A DNA stretch of 64,000 nucleotides from Peptostreptococcaceae bacterium. GTDB taxonomy: Bacteria; Bacillota; Clostridia; Peptostreptococcales; Peptostreptococcaceae. A program made the position numbers and the translations under genes. Location of the stretch: contig JAOARY010000051.1 in NCBI GenBank assembly GCA_025210335.1, positions 80,643 through 144,642 of the forward strand, given 5' to 3'. The notes under the pieces were generated by a model. It ran no database searches, was not told the origin of the DNA, and saw only the letters and a program-made list of their open reading frames with translations. Shown piece by piece: positions 17,704 through 26,775 of the stretch. The number at the start of each line of letters is the position of its first letter. Positions within the stretch are counted from its first letter, which is position 1.

Positions 17704-19020
17704 ATGAAGCTTTGGGGTGGAAGATTTTTAAAAGAAGAATCAAATGCAATGAATGATTTTAATTCTTCCTTTGAAATTGATAAAAGATTTTATAAGGAAG
17801 ATATAAAGGGATCTTTAGTTCATGCAAAAATGTTAAATAAACAAAATATAATAACTAATATAGAGTATAAATTAATAGAAGATGGTTTAGAAATTATTAA
17901 AAATAAAATCGATTTAGGAGAGTTGAAATTAGATGGAGATTATGAAGATATTCATTCCTTTATTGAAATAAATTTAATTAATGAGATTGGTCAAATAGGT
18001 AAAAAAATTCATACGGCAAGAAGCAGAAATGACCAAGTTGCACTAGATTTTAATTTGAAGATTAAAAATGATTCAATAGATATTATAAATTTGATAAAAG
18101 ACTTTATAGAGATACTTGTAAAAAAAGCTGATGATAATCCGTATATGATGCCAGCATATACACATTTACAAAGAGCTCAAATAACTACATTTAAATACTA
18201 TCTTAAAGCATATGTAAATATGTTTAAAAGAGATATAAAAAGAATTAAAAACACAATAGATTTGATGGATGAATCACCTCTTGGAAGTGGAGCACTTGCA
18301 GGAACTACTCACAATATAGATATGGAATTTACAAGCAAAGAACTTGGATTTCAAAAGCCTACAGCTAATTTTTTAGATGCTGTATCTAATAGGGATTTTG
18401 TAATTGAGATGTTAAATAATTTTAGTATAATAATGATGCATCTTTCAAGACTTAGTGAAGAAATAATTATATTTTCAAGTCAAGAATTTAAATTTGTACA
18501 AATAGATGATGCTTATTGTACAGGAAGTAGTATTATGCCACATAAAAAGAATCCAGATTCTATGGAATTAGTCAGAGGTAAATGTGGTAGAGTATATGGA
18601 AATTTAATGGCTTTATTAACTGTTATGAAAGGTCTTCCACTTGCTTATAACAAAGATATGCAAGAAGATAAAGAAATTTATTTTGATTCATTAGATACGA
18701 TAAAATCTTGTTTGTATATATCTAAGGAAGTAATAAAAACATTAAAATTCAATAAAGAAGAAGCTAAAAAAGGAATAAAAAAAGGTTTTTTAAATGCTAC
18801 AGAAGTAGCTGATTATTTAGTGGCTAAAGGAATAGCATTTAGAGATGCACATGAAATAGTTGGAAAAATCATAATATTATGTGAAAAAGAAAATAAAGCT
18901 ATAGAAGAAATTAATATAAATGAACTAAAAGATATAAATAATTTGATAGAAGAAGATATATATGAATATATTGACTATGAGAATATATTAAATAAAGGAA
19001 ACAAAAAGGAAATGCTCTAA
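17704..19020 (+). CDS. argH: Argininosuccinate lyase
   Basis: ArgH cleaves argininosuccinate to arginine and fumarate. The 438-residue protein belongs to the fumarase/aspartase superfamily, with the signature SSIMPHKKNPDSMELVRGK near residue 278 and HTARSRNDQVALD near residue 103. AGGAGG precedes the ATG. It forms a tight pair with argG. No clear terminator follows before luxS. Confidence 0.97.
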   Translation: MKLWGGRFLKEESNAMNDFNSSFEIDKRFYKEDIKGSLVHAKMLNKQNIITNIEYKLIEDGLEIIKNKIDLGELKLDGDYEDIHSFIEINLINEIGQIGKKIHTARSRNDQVALDFNLKIKNDSIDIINLIKDFIEILVKKADDNPYMMPAYTHLQRAQITTFKYYLKAYVNMFKRDIKRIKNTIDLMDESPLGSGALAGTTHNIDMEFTSKELGFQKPTANFLDAVSNRDFVIEMLNNFSIIMMHLSRLSEEIIIFSSQEFKFVQIDDAYCTGSSIMPHKKNPDSMELVRGKCGRVYGNLMALLTVMKGLPLAYNKDMQEDKEIYFDSLDTIKSCLYISKEVIKTLKFNKEEAKKGIKKGFLNATEVADYLVAKGIAFRDAHEIVGKIIILCEKENKAIEEININELKDINNLIEEDIYEYIDYENILNKGNKKEML

Positions 19021-19104
19021 TTCGTAAATGCTTTGTCACTTGATTTTGCCCCTTATAAAAAGTAAAATAAAATATAGATGATAAATAATTTTAGGAGGTA
19101 AGAT

Positions 19105-19554
19105 ATGCCAATAAAAGTGGAAAGTTTTGAATTAGACCATACGAAAGTTAAGGCACCTTATGTTAGAAAAGCAGGTAAGATAATAGGTGAAAAGGGAGAT
19201 ATAGTACAAAAATATGATTTAAGATTCATACAACCAAACGTAGATGCTTTACCAACTGGAGCTATTCATACAATAGAGCATTTATTAGCAGGATATTTAA
19301 GAGAAAATATAGAAAACATAATAGATGTTTCTCCAATGGGCTGTAGAACTGGTTTTTATATGATTAAATTTGGTGAAACAGATATTGATGTTATACAAAA
19401 TGCTTTAGTTAAGGCTTTAGAAAAAATAATAGAAACTAAAGAAGAAGAAGTTCCTGCATTAAATGCAGTTCAATGTGGTAATTATAAAGATCATTCTTTA
19501 TTTGCTGCAAAAGAATATTGTAAGATGGTTATAGACGGTTTTAAAAATAAATAA
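19105..19554 (+). CDS. luxS: S-ribosylhomocysteine lyase (autoinducer-2 synthesis)
   Basis: LuxS splits S-ribosylhomocysteine into homocysteine and DPD, the precursor of AI-2, in the activated methyl cycle. The 149-residue protein has the metal-binding HTIEHLLAGY (HxxEH) at residues 53-62, MGCRTGFYM, and the third metal ligand cysteine in VQCGNYKDHS. AGGAGG lies before the ATG. The next gene, 18 bases on, is a cystathionine beta-synthase-type enzyme, so homocysteine recycling to cysteine is likely. Confidence 0.97.
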   Translation: MPIKVESFELDHTKVKAPYVRKAGKIIGEKGDIVQKYDLRFIQPNVDALPTGAIHTIEHLLAGYLRENIENIIDVSPMGCRTGFYMIKFGETDIDVIQNALVKALEKIIETKEEEVPALNAVQCGNYKDHSLFAAKEYCKMVIDGFKNK

Positions 19555-19572
19555 TATTTACGGGGTGTTAGC

Positions 19573-20544
19573 ATGAGATATATAGAGGATGTTGTTAAAT
19601 TAATAGGAAATACTCCTATGTATAGATTCAATAATGAAAAATACGGTATACCAAAGAATGTGAACGTTTTTGCTAAATTAGAACATTTAAATCCAGGTGG
19701 AGGAATAAAGGATAGAACTGTTTTATATATGATTGAAAAGGCAGAAAAAGAAGGTAAGATAAAAAAAGGTGATACTATAGTTGAAGCAACAGCAGGAAAT
19801 ACTGGTATAGCATTAGCTTTACTAGGTAAGCAAAAGGGATATGATGTTCATTTGGCTGTACCTGGAAAATTCTCTATCGAAAAGCAAATAATAATGAGAG
19901 CCTTGGGTGCAAATGTTTATCAAACAAGCACTAAAGGTGGTATGGATGAAGCGTATGAAAAGCTAAAAGAAGTTACAAAAGGAATTGAAAATGTATTTGT
20001 ATTAGATCAATTCGAAAACCATACTAATCCAGATGCACATTATTATATGACAGGTCCTGAATTATATGAAGATTTAGATGGAAATATAGATATATTTATT
20101 GCTGGTGCAGGTACTGGTGGTGGATATTGTGGAGTTATAAAATATCTAAAAGAACAAAATAATAATATAAAAGGTGTACTTGCTGAACCTGAAGGTTCTG
20201 TATATGGTGGAGGAGCATATTCTCCATATAAAATAGAAGGAATCGGAAATGACTTTATTCCTAATACTATGGATATGTCTTTAGTTGATGATGCAATATA
20301 TGTAAATGATGATGAAGCATATTCTATGGTAAAAGAAATAGCAGTTAATTCAGGTCTATTAGTAGCATCTTCTTCGGGAGCAAATTTAGCAGCAGCTATA
20401 AAATATGCTAAGAAATTTGAAAATGAAGATAAAATAATAAATATAGTTACTATACTTCCAGATAGAAGTGAAAGATATTTTAGTAAAGATATTTATGGTT
20501 ATAAAGATATATATAATGTAGAGTTTTCTATTAAAGAAGATTAA
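19573..20544 (+). CDS. mccA: PLP-dependent cystathionine beta-synthase/cysteine synthase family, MccA-like
   Basis: The 323-residue protein is a fold-type II PLP enzyme with IGNTPMYRF, the PLP lysine in NPGGGIKDRT (about residue 47), and VEATAGNTGIALA. EATAGNTG rather than EPTSGNTG is closer to MccA/CBS than to CysK. In some Clostridia mccA lies with luxS in a methionine-to-cysteine operon, which fits the 18-base spacing here. MccA joins O-acetylserine and homocysteine to cystathionine. Plain cysteine synthase is the alternative. Confidence 0.72.
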   Translation: MRYIEDVVKLIGNTPMYRFNNEKYGIPKNVNVFAKLEHLNPGGGIKDRTVLYMIEKAEKEGKIKKGDTIVEATAGNTGIALALLGKQKGYDVHLAVPGKFSIEKQIIMRALGANVYQTSTKGGMDEAYEKLKEVTKGIENVFVLDQFENHTNPDAHYYMTGPELYEDLDGNIDIFIAGAGTGGGYCGVIKYLKEQNNNIKGVLAEPEGSVYGGGAYSPYKIEGIGNDFIPNTMDMSLVDDAIYVNDDEAYSMVKEIAVNSGLLVASSSGANLAAAIKYAKKFENEDKIINIVTILPDRSERYFSKDIYGYKDIYNVEFSIKED

Positions 20545-20596
20545 TTATATAAATATTATTTGATTAGCAAAATCATTTATTATAAAAATTGAGATT

Positions 20597-20650
20597 AAAA
20601 ATCAAAAACTGATTGAAAATATTATTTTTCAATCAGTTTTTTGATTTTTG
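20597..20650 (+). terminator. Bidirectional terminator between mccA-like and msrA
   Basis: AATCAAAAACTGATTGAAAA and TTTTCAATCAG followed by a T run and GATTTTT form a long imperfect hairpin with A and T tracts on its two sides. It can serve both converging genes. Confidence 0.8.
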
Positions 20651-20720
20651 ATAGTAAAATTCAAATTTTTATTTTAACTGTCTTTATGTGAGTTTGTCAC
20701 ATATAAATAAAAAATAAAAT

Positions 20721-21200
20721 TTAAATATTATTTAAATCTATATGACAATAACCATGTGGATTTTTGTCCAAATAATTTTGATGATATTCTTCAGCTTCAT
20801 AAAAATTATTTATCTTATCAACTTCAGTAACAATTTTTTTATTATAATTATCTTTAATTTGGTCTATAAAAGTATTTATAATATCAAGATCATCATCTTC
20901 ATAATAATAAATACCAGTTCGATATTGGCTACCAATATCAGGACCTTGTCTATTTATTAAGGTTGGATCTATTATTCTAAAGAATTTTTTTAACAAATTA
21001 TTGAGGTTGATTATATTTTCATCATATTCAATATAACAAACTTCTGCGTAACCAGTTATTGAAGTACAAACTTCTTTGTAGGTAGGATCTTTTGTATGTC
21101 CATTACTATAACCCACTTTTGTATTTTTAACACCATGAATTTTTTTGAAATAAGCTTCAACACCCCAAAAACAACCCCCTGCAAGTACAATTTTTTTCAT
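20721..21200 (-). CDS. msrA: Peptide-methionine (S)-S-oxide reductase
   Basis: MsrA reduces methionine-S-sulfoxide in proteins. The 159-residue protein has the catalytic GCFWG motif with Cys10, then [15 protein letters not shown] and the C-terminal [15 protein letters not shown]. The start at 21200 is preceded on the minus strand by AAAGGAGG. A longer ORF to 21221 has no support. The catalytic residue is cysteine, not selenocysteine, although this genome has the selenocysteine system. It is a single-gene unit convergent with the mccA-like gene. Confidence 0.96.
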   Translation of the reverse strand: MKKIVLAGGCFWGVEAYFKKIHGVKNTKVGYSNGHTKDPTYKEVCTSITGYAEVCYIEYDENIINLNNLLKKFFRIIDPTLINRQGPDIGSQYRTGIYYYEDDDLDIINTFIDQIKDNYNKKIVTEVDKINNFYEAEEYHQNYLDKNPHGYCHIDLNNI

Positions 21201-21295
21201 CTTATCCTCCTTTGATAACAAAACTCTTTAATAAAATATTATACCCTAATTTATAAATTTAAAATAATTTTTTAGTTGTATAGATTTTAATTTGC

Positions 21296-21324
21296 TTGGC
21301 AAGTGAGTAAATATCTTTTATAAT
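21296..21324 (+). promoter_or_regulatory. Promoter of the radical SAM pair
   Basis: TTGGCA (21296-21301), a 17-base spacer and a perfect TATAAT (21319-21324) lie 57 bases before the ATG at 21381. Confidence 0.8.
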
Positions 21325-21380
21325 AATTTAGTGATGTTAAATAATTTATTGGTTTTGTAATAATTGGAGGTTTATAATAA

Positions 21381-23231
21381 ATGAATAATAAAGTAAATAT
21401 AAAAGATATTTTGCTTGATATAGAAAGACCAGCTAGATATTTAGGTAATGAACTAAATACCTATCATAAAGATACTTCTAATAAGGATCTTGTTAGATTT
21501 GGATTTTCTTTTCCGGATTCTTATGAAGTTGGGATGAGTTATATGGGGTTACAAATTCTATATAATATATTAAATGAACAAGAAGATATATTCTGTGAAA
21601 GAATTTTTTCTCCTTGGGTTGATATGGAAGAAAAAATGAGAGAAAGAAATATACCTATGTTTGCATTAGAATCAAGAGAACCTATTTCTAATATGGACTT
21701 TTTAGCATTTACTTTGCAATATGAACTTTCTTATACTAATATATTAAATATTTTAGATATGGGAAATATAAGTATTTTAGCTAAAGATAGAACAAAAGAT
21801 GAACCATTTGTATTGGTAGGTGGGCCATGTGCATATAATGTAGAACCTATTTCGGATTTTGTGGATATAGTTTCTTTAGGTGAAGGTGAAGAAGTATTAA
21901 TAGAAGTTGTGAACAAATACAAAGAGTGGAAAAAAACAGATAAATCAAGAGAAGATTTCTTATATGAATTAGCAAGAGATATTGAAGGAATTTATATACC
22001 ATCTTTATATGATTTTAGATATAAAGAAGATGGAACTATTAAAGAAATAGTGCCGCTTAAAGAGGATATTCCTAAGAAGATTAAAAAAAGAATTATAAAA
22101 GATATGTCAAAAGCTTATTTTCCTGAAAAAATAATAGTTCCTTTTATAGATGTAGTTCACAATAGAGTAATGTTAGAAGTATTTAGAGGCTGTATAAGAG
22201 GATGTAGATTCTGTCAAGCTGGAATGATTTATAGACCAGTTAGAGAAAGAAATCCAGAATTTATGAAGGATAAAGCAAAAAAATTATTAGAAAATACAGG
22301 TTATGAAGAAATATCACTTTCTTCTTTATCAACATCAGATTATAGTGGTCTTGATAGTCTTGCAGATTATATAATAAAAGAATTTGGTGAAACAAAGAAA
22401 GTTTCATTATCACTTCCATCTTTAAGACTTGATAATTTCTCATTAGATTTGGCAAATAGAGTTCAAAAGGTAAGAAAAACAGGACTTACTTTTGCACCTG
22501 AAGCAGGTTCTCAAAGACTTAGAGATGTTATAAATAAAGGTATAGAAGAAGAACATTTAGAAAATGCATGTAGACAAGCATTTGAAAATGGATGGAAAAG
22601 ACTTAAGTATTATTTTATGATGGGTCTTCCAACAGAAACATATGAAGATTTAGATGGTATAGTTAAATTAGCAGAGAAAACTGTTGATATATATAAAGAA
22701 GTTAATGGAAAATTAGATAATAAATTTGGAATAAATGTGAGTACTTCATCTTTTGTGCCAAAGCCATTTACACCATTCCAATGGCATCCACAAGATACTA
22801 TTGAAGAGTTAAGAGAAAAACAACATCATCTTATAGTGAGGTTTAAAAACAATAGAAATATAAGATATATGTATCATGATAGATTTACAAGTTTCCTTGA
22901 AGCGGTAATTGCTAGAGGAGATAGAAGACTTGGAAAAGTTATATATACTGCATTTAAAAAAGGTGCAAAATTTGATGGTTGGGAAGAACATTTTAATTTT
23001 GAGATTTGGAAAGAAGCATTTGAAGAAGAAAATGTATCTATGGAATTCTATGCAAATAGAAAGAGAGAATATGATGAAATATTCCCTTGGGATATATTTG
23101 ATGTTGGTGTTAGTAAAGAATTTTTAATAAGAGAAAATGAAAATGCAAAACAAGCTAAAGTCACTCCTAATTGTAGAGAAAAATGTAGTGGTTGTGGAGT
23201 TAATATAGATTTAGGAAAGGGGCTTTGTTAA
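21381..23231 (+). CDS. B12-binding-type radical SAM protein, TIGR03960 family
   Basis: The 616-residue protein has an N-terminal B12-binding-like region (PDSYEVGMSYMGLQILY), then a radical SAM domain with the cluster motif CIRGCRFC near residue 272. A C-terminal cysteine-rich tail (CREKCSGCGVNIDLGKGLC) follows. This family of unknown function is widespread in Clostridia and is normally followed by, or fused to, the TIGR03936 protein, as here. In related genomes the pair lies near rng-rplU. The ATG follows TTGGAGG. Confidence 0.88.
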   Translation: MNNKVNIKDILLDIERPARYLGNELNTYHKDTSNKDLVRFGFSFPDSYEVGMSYMGLQILYNILNEQEDIFCERIFSPWVDMEEKMRERNIPMFALESREPISNMDFLAFTLQYELSYTNILNILDMGNISILAKDRTKDEPFVLVGGPCAYNVEPISDFVDIVSLGEGEEVLIEVVNKYKEWKKTDKSREDFLYELARDIEGIYIPSLYDFRYKEDGTIKEIVPLKEDIPKKIKKRIIKDMSKAYFPEKIIVPFIDVVHNRVMLEVFRGCIRGCRFCQAGMIYRPVRERNPEFMKDKAKKLLENTGYEEISLSSLSTSDYSGLDSLADYIIKEFGETKKVSLSLPSLRLDNFSLDLANRVQKVRKTGLTFAPEAGSQRLRDVINKGIEEEHLENACRQAFENGWKRLKYYFMMGLPTETYEDLDGIVKLAEKTVDIYKEVNGKLDNKFGINVSTSSFVPKPFTPFQWHPQDTIEELREKQHHLIVRFKNNRNIRYMYHDRFTSFLEAVIARGDRRLGKVIYTAFKKGAKFDGWEEHFNFEIWKEAFEEENVSMEFYANRKREYDEIFPWDIFDVGVSKEFLIRENENAKQAKVTPNCREKCSGCGVNIDLGKGLC

Positions 23232-23917
23232 TGATACTTTTAAGATGTAAATTCAAAAAAATTGATGATATATGTTATATATCGCATTTAGAAACTATGA
23301 AAACAATAGAAAGAGCATTAAGAAGAGCAAATATTAATTTAAGTTTTACTCAAGGTTTTAATCCTCATCCTAAAATGGCATTTGCACAAGCTCTTTCTTT
23401 AGGACTTGAAAGTTATGGAGAATATATGGATGTTGAAATAGAAGATGATTTAGATGAAGAGGTATTTATAAATAAGTTAAATGAACAAATGCCTATGGGT
23501 TTAGTATTTATAAAAGCCAAGAAATTTAAAGAAAAGACAAAATCTCTTATGTCTATTGTATCGCATTCAAGATATATAATAGAAATTAAAAATATAAACA
23601 CAAAAGATATAAAATCAAAAATAAATAAATATATGAAGCAAGAAGAAATAATGATAATGAAAAAGACGAAAAAAGGTAAGTTAAAAGAAATAGATATCAA
23701 AAAAAGAATACATTCTATTGATATAGTAGAAGTTAAAGATGATTTGGTAGTATTAAATACTATATTACAATGTAGCTCTGAAGGAAATTTAAAACCTAGT
23801 ATATTTGTATCTAATATGGCTCAGTTCATTGGTCTAAATGAAGATTATAAAATGGATGTTAATAGAATTGATTTATATAAGAATGAAGATGGTAAGATAA
23901 TGCCTATTTTAGATTAA
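23231..23917 (+). CDS. Radical SAM-associated protein, TIGR03936/DUF2344 family
   Basis: A 228-residue partner of the preceding radical SAM protein. Family segments are KIDDICYISHLETMKTIERALRRA and FTQGFNPHPKMAFA near the N-terminus. Its ATG overlaps the TAA of the preceding gene (TAATG), so translation is coupled. The function of the pair is unknown, and linkage with RNase G and ribosomal genes in many Firmicutes hints at RNA or translation. Here rng is about 9.6 kb away. Confidence 0.85.
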   Translation: MILLRCKFKKIDDICYISHLETMKTIERALRRANINLSFTQGFNPHPKMAFAQALSLGLESYGEYMDVEIEDDLDEEVFINKLNEQMPMGLVFIKAKKFKEKTKSLMSIVSHSRYIIEIKNINTKDIKSKINKYMKQEEIMIMKKTKKGKLKEIDIKKRIHSIDIVEVKDDLVVLNTILQCSSEGNLKPSIFVSNMAQFIGLNEDYKMDVNRIDLYKNEDGKIMPILD

Positions 23918-23937
23918 TAAATAGAATTTTTTTAGTA

Positions 23938-23985
23938 GAATATACTGTGTTGATTTTAGATACTTAAAATTAGCGCAGTATATTT
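23938..23985 (+). terminator. Terminator after the radical SAM pair
   Basis: ATATACTGTGTTGATTTTA pairs with TAAAATTAGCGCAGTATAT (19 pairs including G-U) and is followed by TTTTATTTT. Confidence 0.88.
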
Positions 23986-24357
23986 TATTTTATAATTTAA
24001 TCTTATAAAAAGTTTTTTTGTTGTTTTTAAAATATAAAATATATTTAAATTTTAAAACAATAAAAATCTGAATTTTCATAAAAATTTAAAACTTTTGTAA
24101 TGAGAATGTAATATTGACCTAGTTACTGTAATTAAGGGGGTTTAGATTGACTGTGAAAAAACTGTCGAAAAAAACTTTACAAAATTTTTTATAGATGATA
24201 CAATCAACAAAGGTTAAAAAAGAGGATAAAGTCAATGTTTTAATTGATTTTATTCTTTTTTTAATTTTGACAGACAAATAAAAAATGACAAATTCAAAAA
24301 AAATTTAATTTATAGAAATCGGGTATAAACACGATAAATAATTAGGAGGACAATTAT
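23986..24357 (+). other. Intergenic region before the glucosaminidase gene
   Basis: A 372-base stretch without an ORF. It holds the promoter-terminator unit (24176-24262), a TTGACA at 24267, and the AGGAGG box before the ATG at 24358. The first 190 bases show only AT-rich DNA. Confidence 0.55.
24176..24262 (+). promoter_or_regulatory. Strong promoter directly followed by a terminator (leader of the glucosaminidase)
   Basis: TTTACA (24176-24181), 17 bases, TACAAT (24199-24204) with an extended TG. The expected start near 24211 is followed at once by a 20-pair hairpin (24216-24235 with 24243-24262) ending in seven T. A transcript from this promoter would be about 50 bases unless it reads through. 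A weaker second promoter may lie near 24285-24316. Confidence 0.65.
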
Positions 24358-25092
24358 ATGAACAGAATTATAAGAATTTTATTGCCTCTAGTCCTTTCAG
24401 TAAGCATGATATTTGGAATTATACTTTATAATGAAACTAATCTAAAAAGAAATTTAGCAATGATAGAAAATAAGGACGTAGAGGCCAGTAAGGTTGAAGA
24501 CCAGAAATTAAATGAGTCAATAAGGATAATGAAGGAAGAATCTTTAAGTTTGGCTAAAGAAAGTTTGGAACTTAAAGATAGTATGCAAAAGATTTCTCTT
24601 GGTGTGAATAGAAACCACAAAGCTAGTTCTGCTACTAGAGGGATTAATTCAAGAACTAATTACTTAACATTAAGACTTGATTCAAAGTCGAATCTAACAA
24701 AATCAGAACTTAATAAGATAGTGAGTAATACAAATCTAAAAGGTCTTGGTGAAGCATGTTTGATTGCAGAACATCTTTATAATGTTAATGCACTTTTTAT
24801 AATTTCTTTAGCTCAACATGAATCTGGAAATGGTAAGTCAAAGATAGCTAGAGATAAGAATAATTTATTTGGTATTGGTGCATATGATAGAGATCCATAT
24901 AAATATGCTAAGACTTTTGAGACAAAAGAAGATTGTATATTATATTTTGTAAAAATGATAAAGAGAAATTATTTTGATAAGAGAAATAGAAGAACAGCTC
25001 AAAAGATAGGTGAGATTTACGCATCAGATCCTGCTTGGGCTACAAAACTTGCAAAAACAATGGAAAAGAATTATAAGAAAGCAAAAAGATAA
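24358..25092 (+). CDS. Membrane-anchored endo-beta-N-acetylglucosaminidase domain protein
   Basis: The 244-residue protein starts with a signal or anchor segment (residues 5-25), has a coiled or charged linker to about residue 105, and ends in a glucosaminidase (PF01832, LytG-like) domain. The catalytic glutamate is probably in SLAQHESGNGKSKIA, followed by NNLFGIGAYDRDPY. It would cut glycan strands outside the cell. It is monocistronic, with its own promoter and a bidirectional terminator behind it. Whether it acts in division or in growth cannot be told. Confidence 0.82.
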   Translation: MNRIIRILLPLVLSVSMIFGIILYNETNLKRNLAMIENKDVEASKVEDQKLNESIRIMKEESLSLAKESLELKDSMQKISLGVNRNHKASSATRGINSRTNYLTLRLDSKSNLTKSELNKIVSNTNLKGLGEACLIAEHLYNVNALFIISLAQHESGNGKSKIARDKNNLFGIGAYDRDPYKYAKTFETKEDCILYFVKMIKRNYFDKRNRRTAQKIGEIYASDPAWATKLAKTMEKNYKKAKR

Positions 25093-25098
25093 ATATAT

Positions 25099-25147
25099 AA
25101 AAAAAGCTGTTATAAATGATAAAATCATTTATTAACAGCTTTTTTAT
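25099..25147 (+). terminator. Bidirectional terminator
   Basis: AAAAAGCTGTTATAAATGAT pairs with ATCATTTATTAACAGCTTTT, with A and T runs at the ends. It serves the glucosaminidase gene and the convergent minus-strand gene. Confidence 0.88.
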
Positions 25148-25156
25148 TAGAATCTT

Positions 25157-25552
25157 TTATTGTGATAATCTTCTTATGAATGAATTTTTTTCTAATTCTT
25201 TTTTATATTCCAATATAGAATCAAGTTCTTCTTTGGTTGATATAAATTGTTCATTTAAAGAGTTTATTTCTAATTTTAAATTTTTATTTATTTCTTCTTG
25301 AGCTTTTTTATCCTTTTTTTCTTGCTCATAATCAATTTTTAGGTTTACATAATTTTTTTCAAGCTTATAATATAAATATATATAACTTGATGAAGCACTT
25401 ATAAGTATTACTAAAATTAATATAATTAAAAAGAAATCAATTTTAAAAGACACAAGATGTCCTTTAAGTGTATGAAAACTAATATTTAATTTGGTGTCTA
25501 TTTTATTTTTATGTTTATGATGGCTAAATTTATGGTGACTAAATTGGCTCAT
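25157..25552 (-). CDS. Small membrane protein with His/Lys-rich N-terminus and coiled coil
   Basis: Not recognised. The 131-residue product starts with a histidine- and lysine-rich tail (SHHKFSHHKHKNK). It has one membrane span at about residues 37-60 (FFLIILILVILISA) and then a highly charged coiled coil (residues 65-125) rich in E and K. The layout resembles division or cell-wall accessory proteins of the FtsL/DivIC kind, but there is no real similarity I can name. AAAGGATG lies before the start. It is a single gene. Confidence 0.6.
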   Translation of the reverse strand: MSQFSHHKFSHHKHKNKIDTKLNISFHTLKGHLVSFKIDFFLIILILVILISASSSYIYLYYKLEKNYVNLKIDYEQEKKDKKAQEEINKNLKLEINSLNEQFISTKEELDSILEYKKELEKNSFIRRLSQ

Positions 25553-25683
25553 TAAATAACATCCTTTCTTAAATTCTACTAATACATTTTACCAAATAAA
25601 ATATAATAATAAAAGGAAATGATTTTTGATTAATAAATTATAATTGGGGAAAGTAATAAATAAATTATCTGGAGGGAAAAGAT

Positions 25684-26541
25684 TTGAAAAAAAAAGAAAT
25701 AGTTGAGTTTTTAAAAGAAAATCACGACAAATTGACGGAAAGTCAAAAAAAGTTAGGTATATATATAGTCGAAAATTATAGTGAAATTGGTTTTTTATCT
25801 GCTTTGGAATTAGGAGATAGAGTTGGACTAAGTGATGCTACAATAATAAGATTTGCTAGAATATTAGGTTTTAAAGGATTTAGTGAATTTAAAAATAAAT
25901 TAAGAGAAAATATTAAAACTATGAATACACCAGATATAAGACTTCTTAAGAATTGGGAAAAACTCGAAAAAAAAGAAAGTATGCTTATGAATGTTACAAA
26001 ATCAGATCTTAAGAATCTAGAAGAATTATTAATGAATTTGGATTATAAAAAAATAGAAAAAATAGTTGATTGTATATATGAAGCTAAAAAAATCTATTTT
26101 TGTGGATTAGAATCAAGTGCGAGTGTTGTAGATTTTTTAGCTTTACATATGAGAAGGATGAATTTTAATGTTGAAGTTATTTCTGAGGGTGGAAATTTAA
26201 ATATAGAAAAAATGGCGCCAATGACTGAAAATGATTTGTATTTTGTTTCTAGTTTTCCTAGATATACAAAAACTACATATCAAAGTTTGCTTTTAGCAAA
26301 GAACAAAGGTGCAAAGGTAATAACTCTTACAGATAAAGAATTTAATAATATAGCGATGGTTAGTGATATTAGTTATACTGTGAAAATTGAGAACTCAACA
26401 TTTTTTAATTCACATGTATGCACAATGGAATTGTGCAATATACTTCTTATGAGTATGTTTGAAAGAGATAAAAAGAAAGTTTACGAAAATTTAAAAGATC
26501 ATATAAAGACTATGGAAATATTTGATTTAACTATGGATTAA
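25684..26541 (+). CDS. MurR/RpiR family transcriptional regulator
   Basis: The 285-residue protein has an N-terminal helix-turn-helix of the RpiR type (SALELGDRVGLSDATIIRFARILGF at about residues 38-62, given here in part: DRVGLSDATIIRFARILG) and a C-terminal SIS sugar-isomerase domain (IYFCGLESSASVVDFLA, VISEGGNL). SIS domains usually bind phosphosugars. The start is TTG at 25684, about eight bases after GGAGGG. Its targets are unknown and no sugar gene is next to it. Confidence 0.88.
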   Translation: MKKKEIVEFLKENHDKLTESQKKLGIYIVENYSEIGFLSALELGDRVGLSDATIIRFARILGFKGFSEFKNKLRENIKTMNTPDIRLLKNWEKLEKKESMLMNVTKSDLKNLEELLMNLDYKKIEKIVDCIYEAKKIYFCGLESSASVVDFLALHMRRMNFNVEVISEGGNLNIEKMAPMTENDLYFVSSFPRYTKTTYQSLLLAKNKGAKVITLTDKEFNNIAMVSDISYTVKIENSTFFNSHVCTMELCNILLMSMFERDKKKVYENLKDHIKTMEIFDLTMD

Positions 26542-26560
26542 ATAAATCCATAGTTTTTTA
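26530..26560 (+). terminator. Terminator overlapping the end of the RpiR gene
   Basis: AACTATGGATT pairs with AATCCATAGTT, followed by TTTTATT. The 5' arm contains the last codons of the gene. Confidence 0.85.
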
Positions 26561-26653
26561 TTGTCTATAAATATTTTTGATAGCCTAAAGCCCTTTAATT
26601 TGAAGCTTTTTGAGGTATAAATTTAATAAGTGATTAAAAATTATATTTTAATA

Positions 26654-26726
26654 TTGTGTATACAACAAAAAAGATATATAATGTAGTAGTAAATACGACA
26701 AACTACATTTATATGTAGTGTATACA
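26654..26726 (+). promoter_or_regulatory. Promoter with two TGTATACA operators before the carboxyltransferase gene
   Basis: TTGTGT (26654-26659), 17 bases, TATAAT (26677-26682). The palindrome TGTATACA, followed by AC both times, occurs at 26657-26664 over the -35 and at 26719-26726 downstream. An inverted repeat AATGTAGT/ACTACATT (26680-26687/26702-26709) lies between them. The same palindrome lies before ackA. Confidence 0.6.
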
Positions 26727-26775
26727 ACTAAATTTATGGGTGTAAATTTTAAGTAAGGCGTTAGGAGATGATAAT

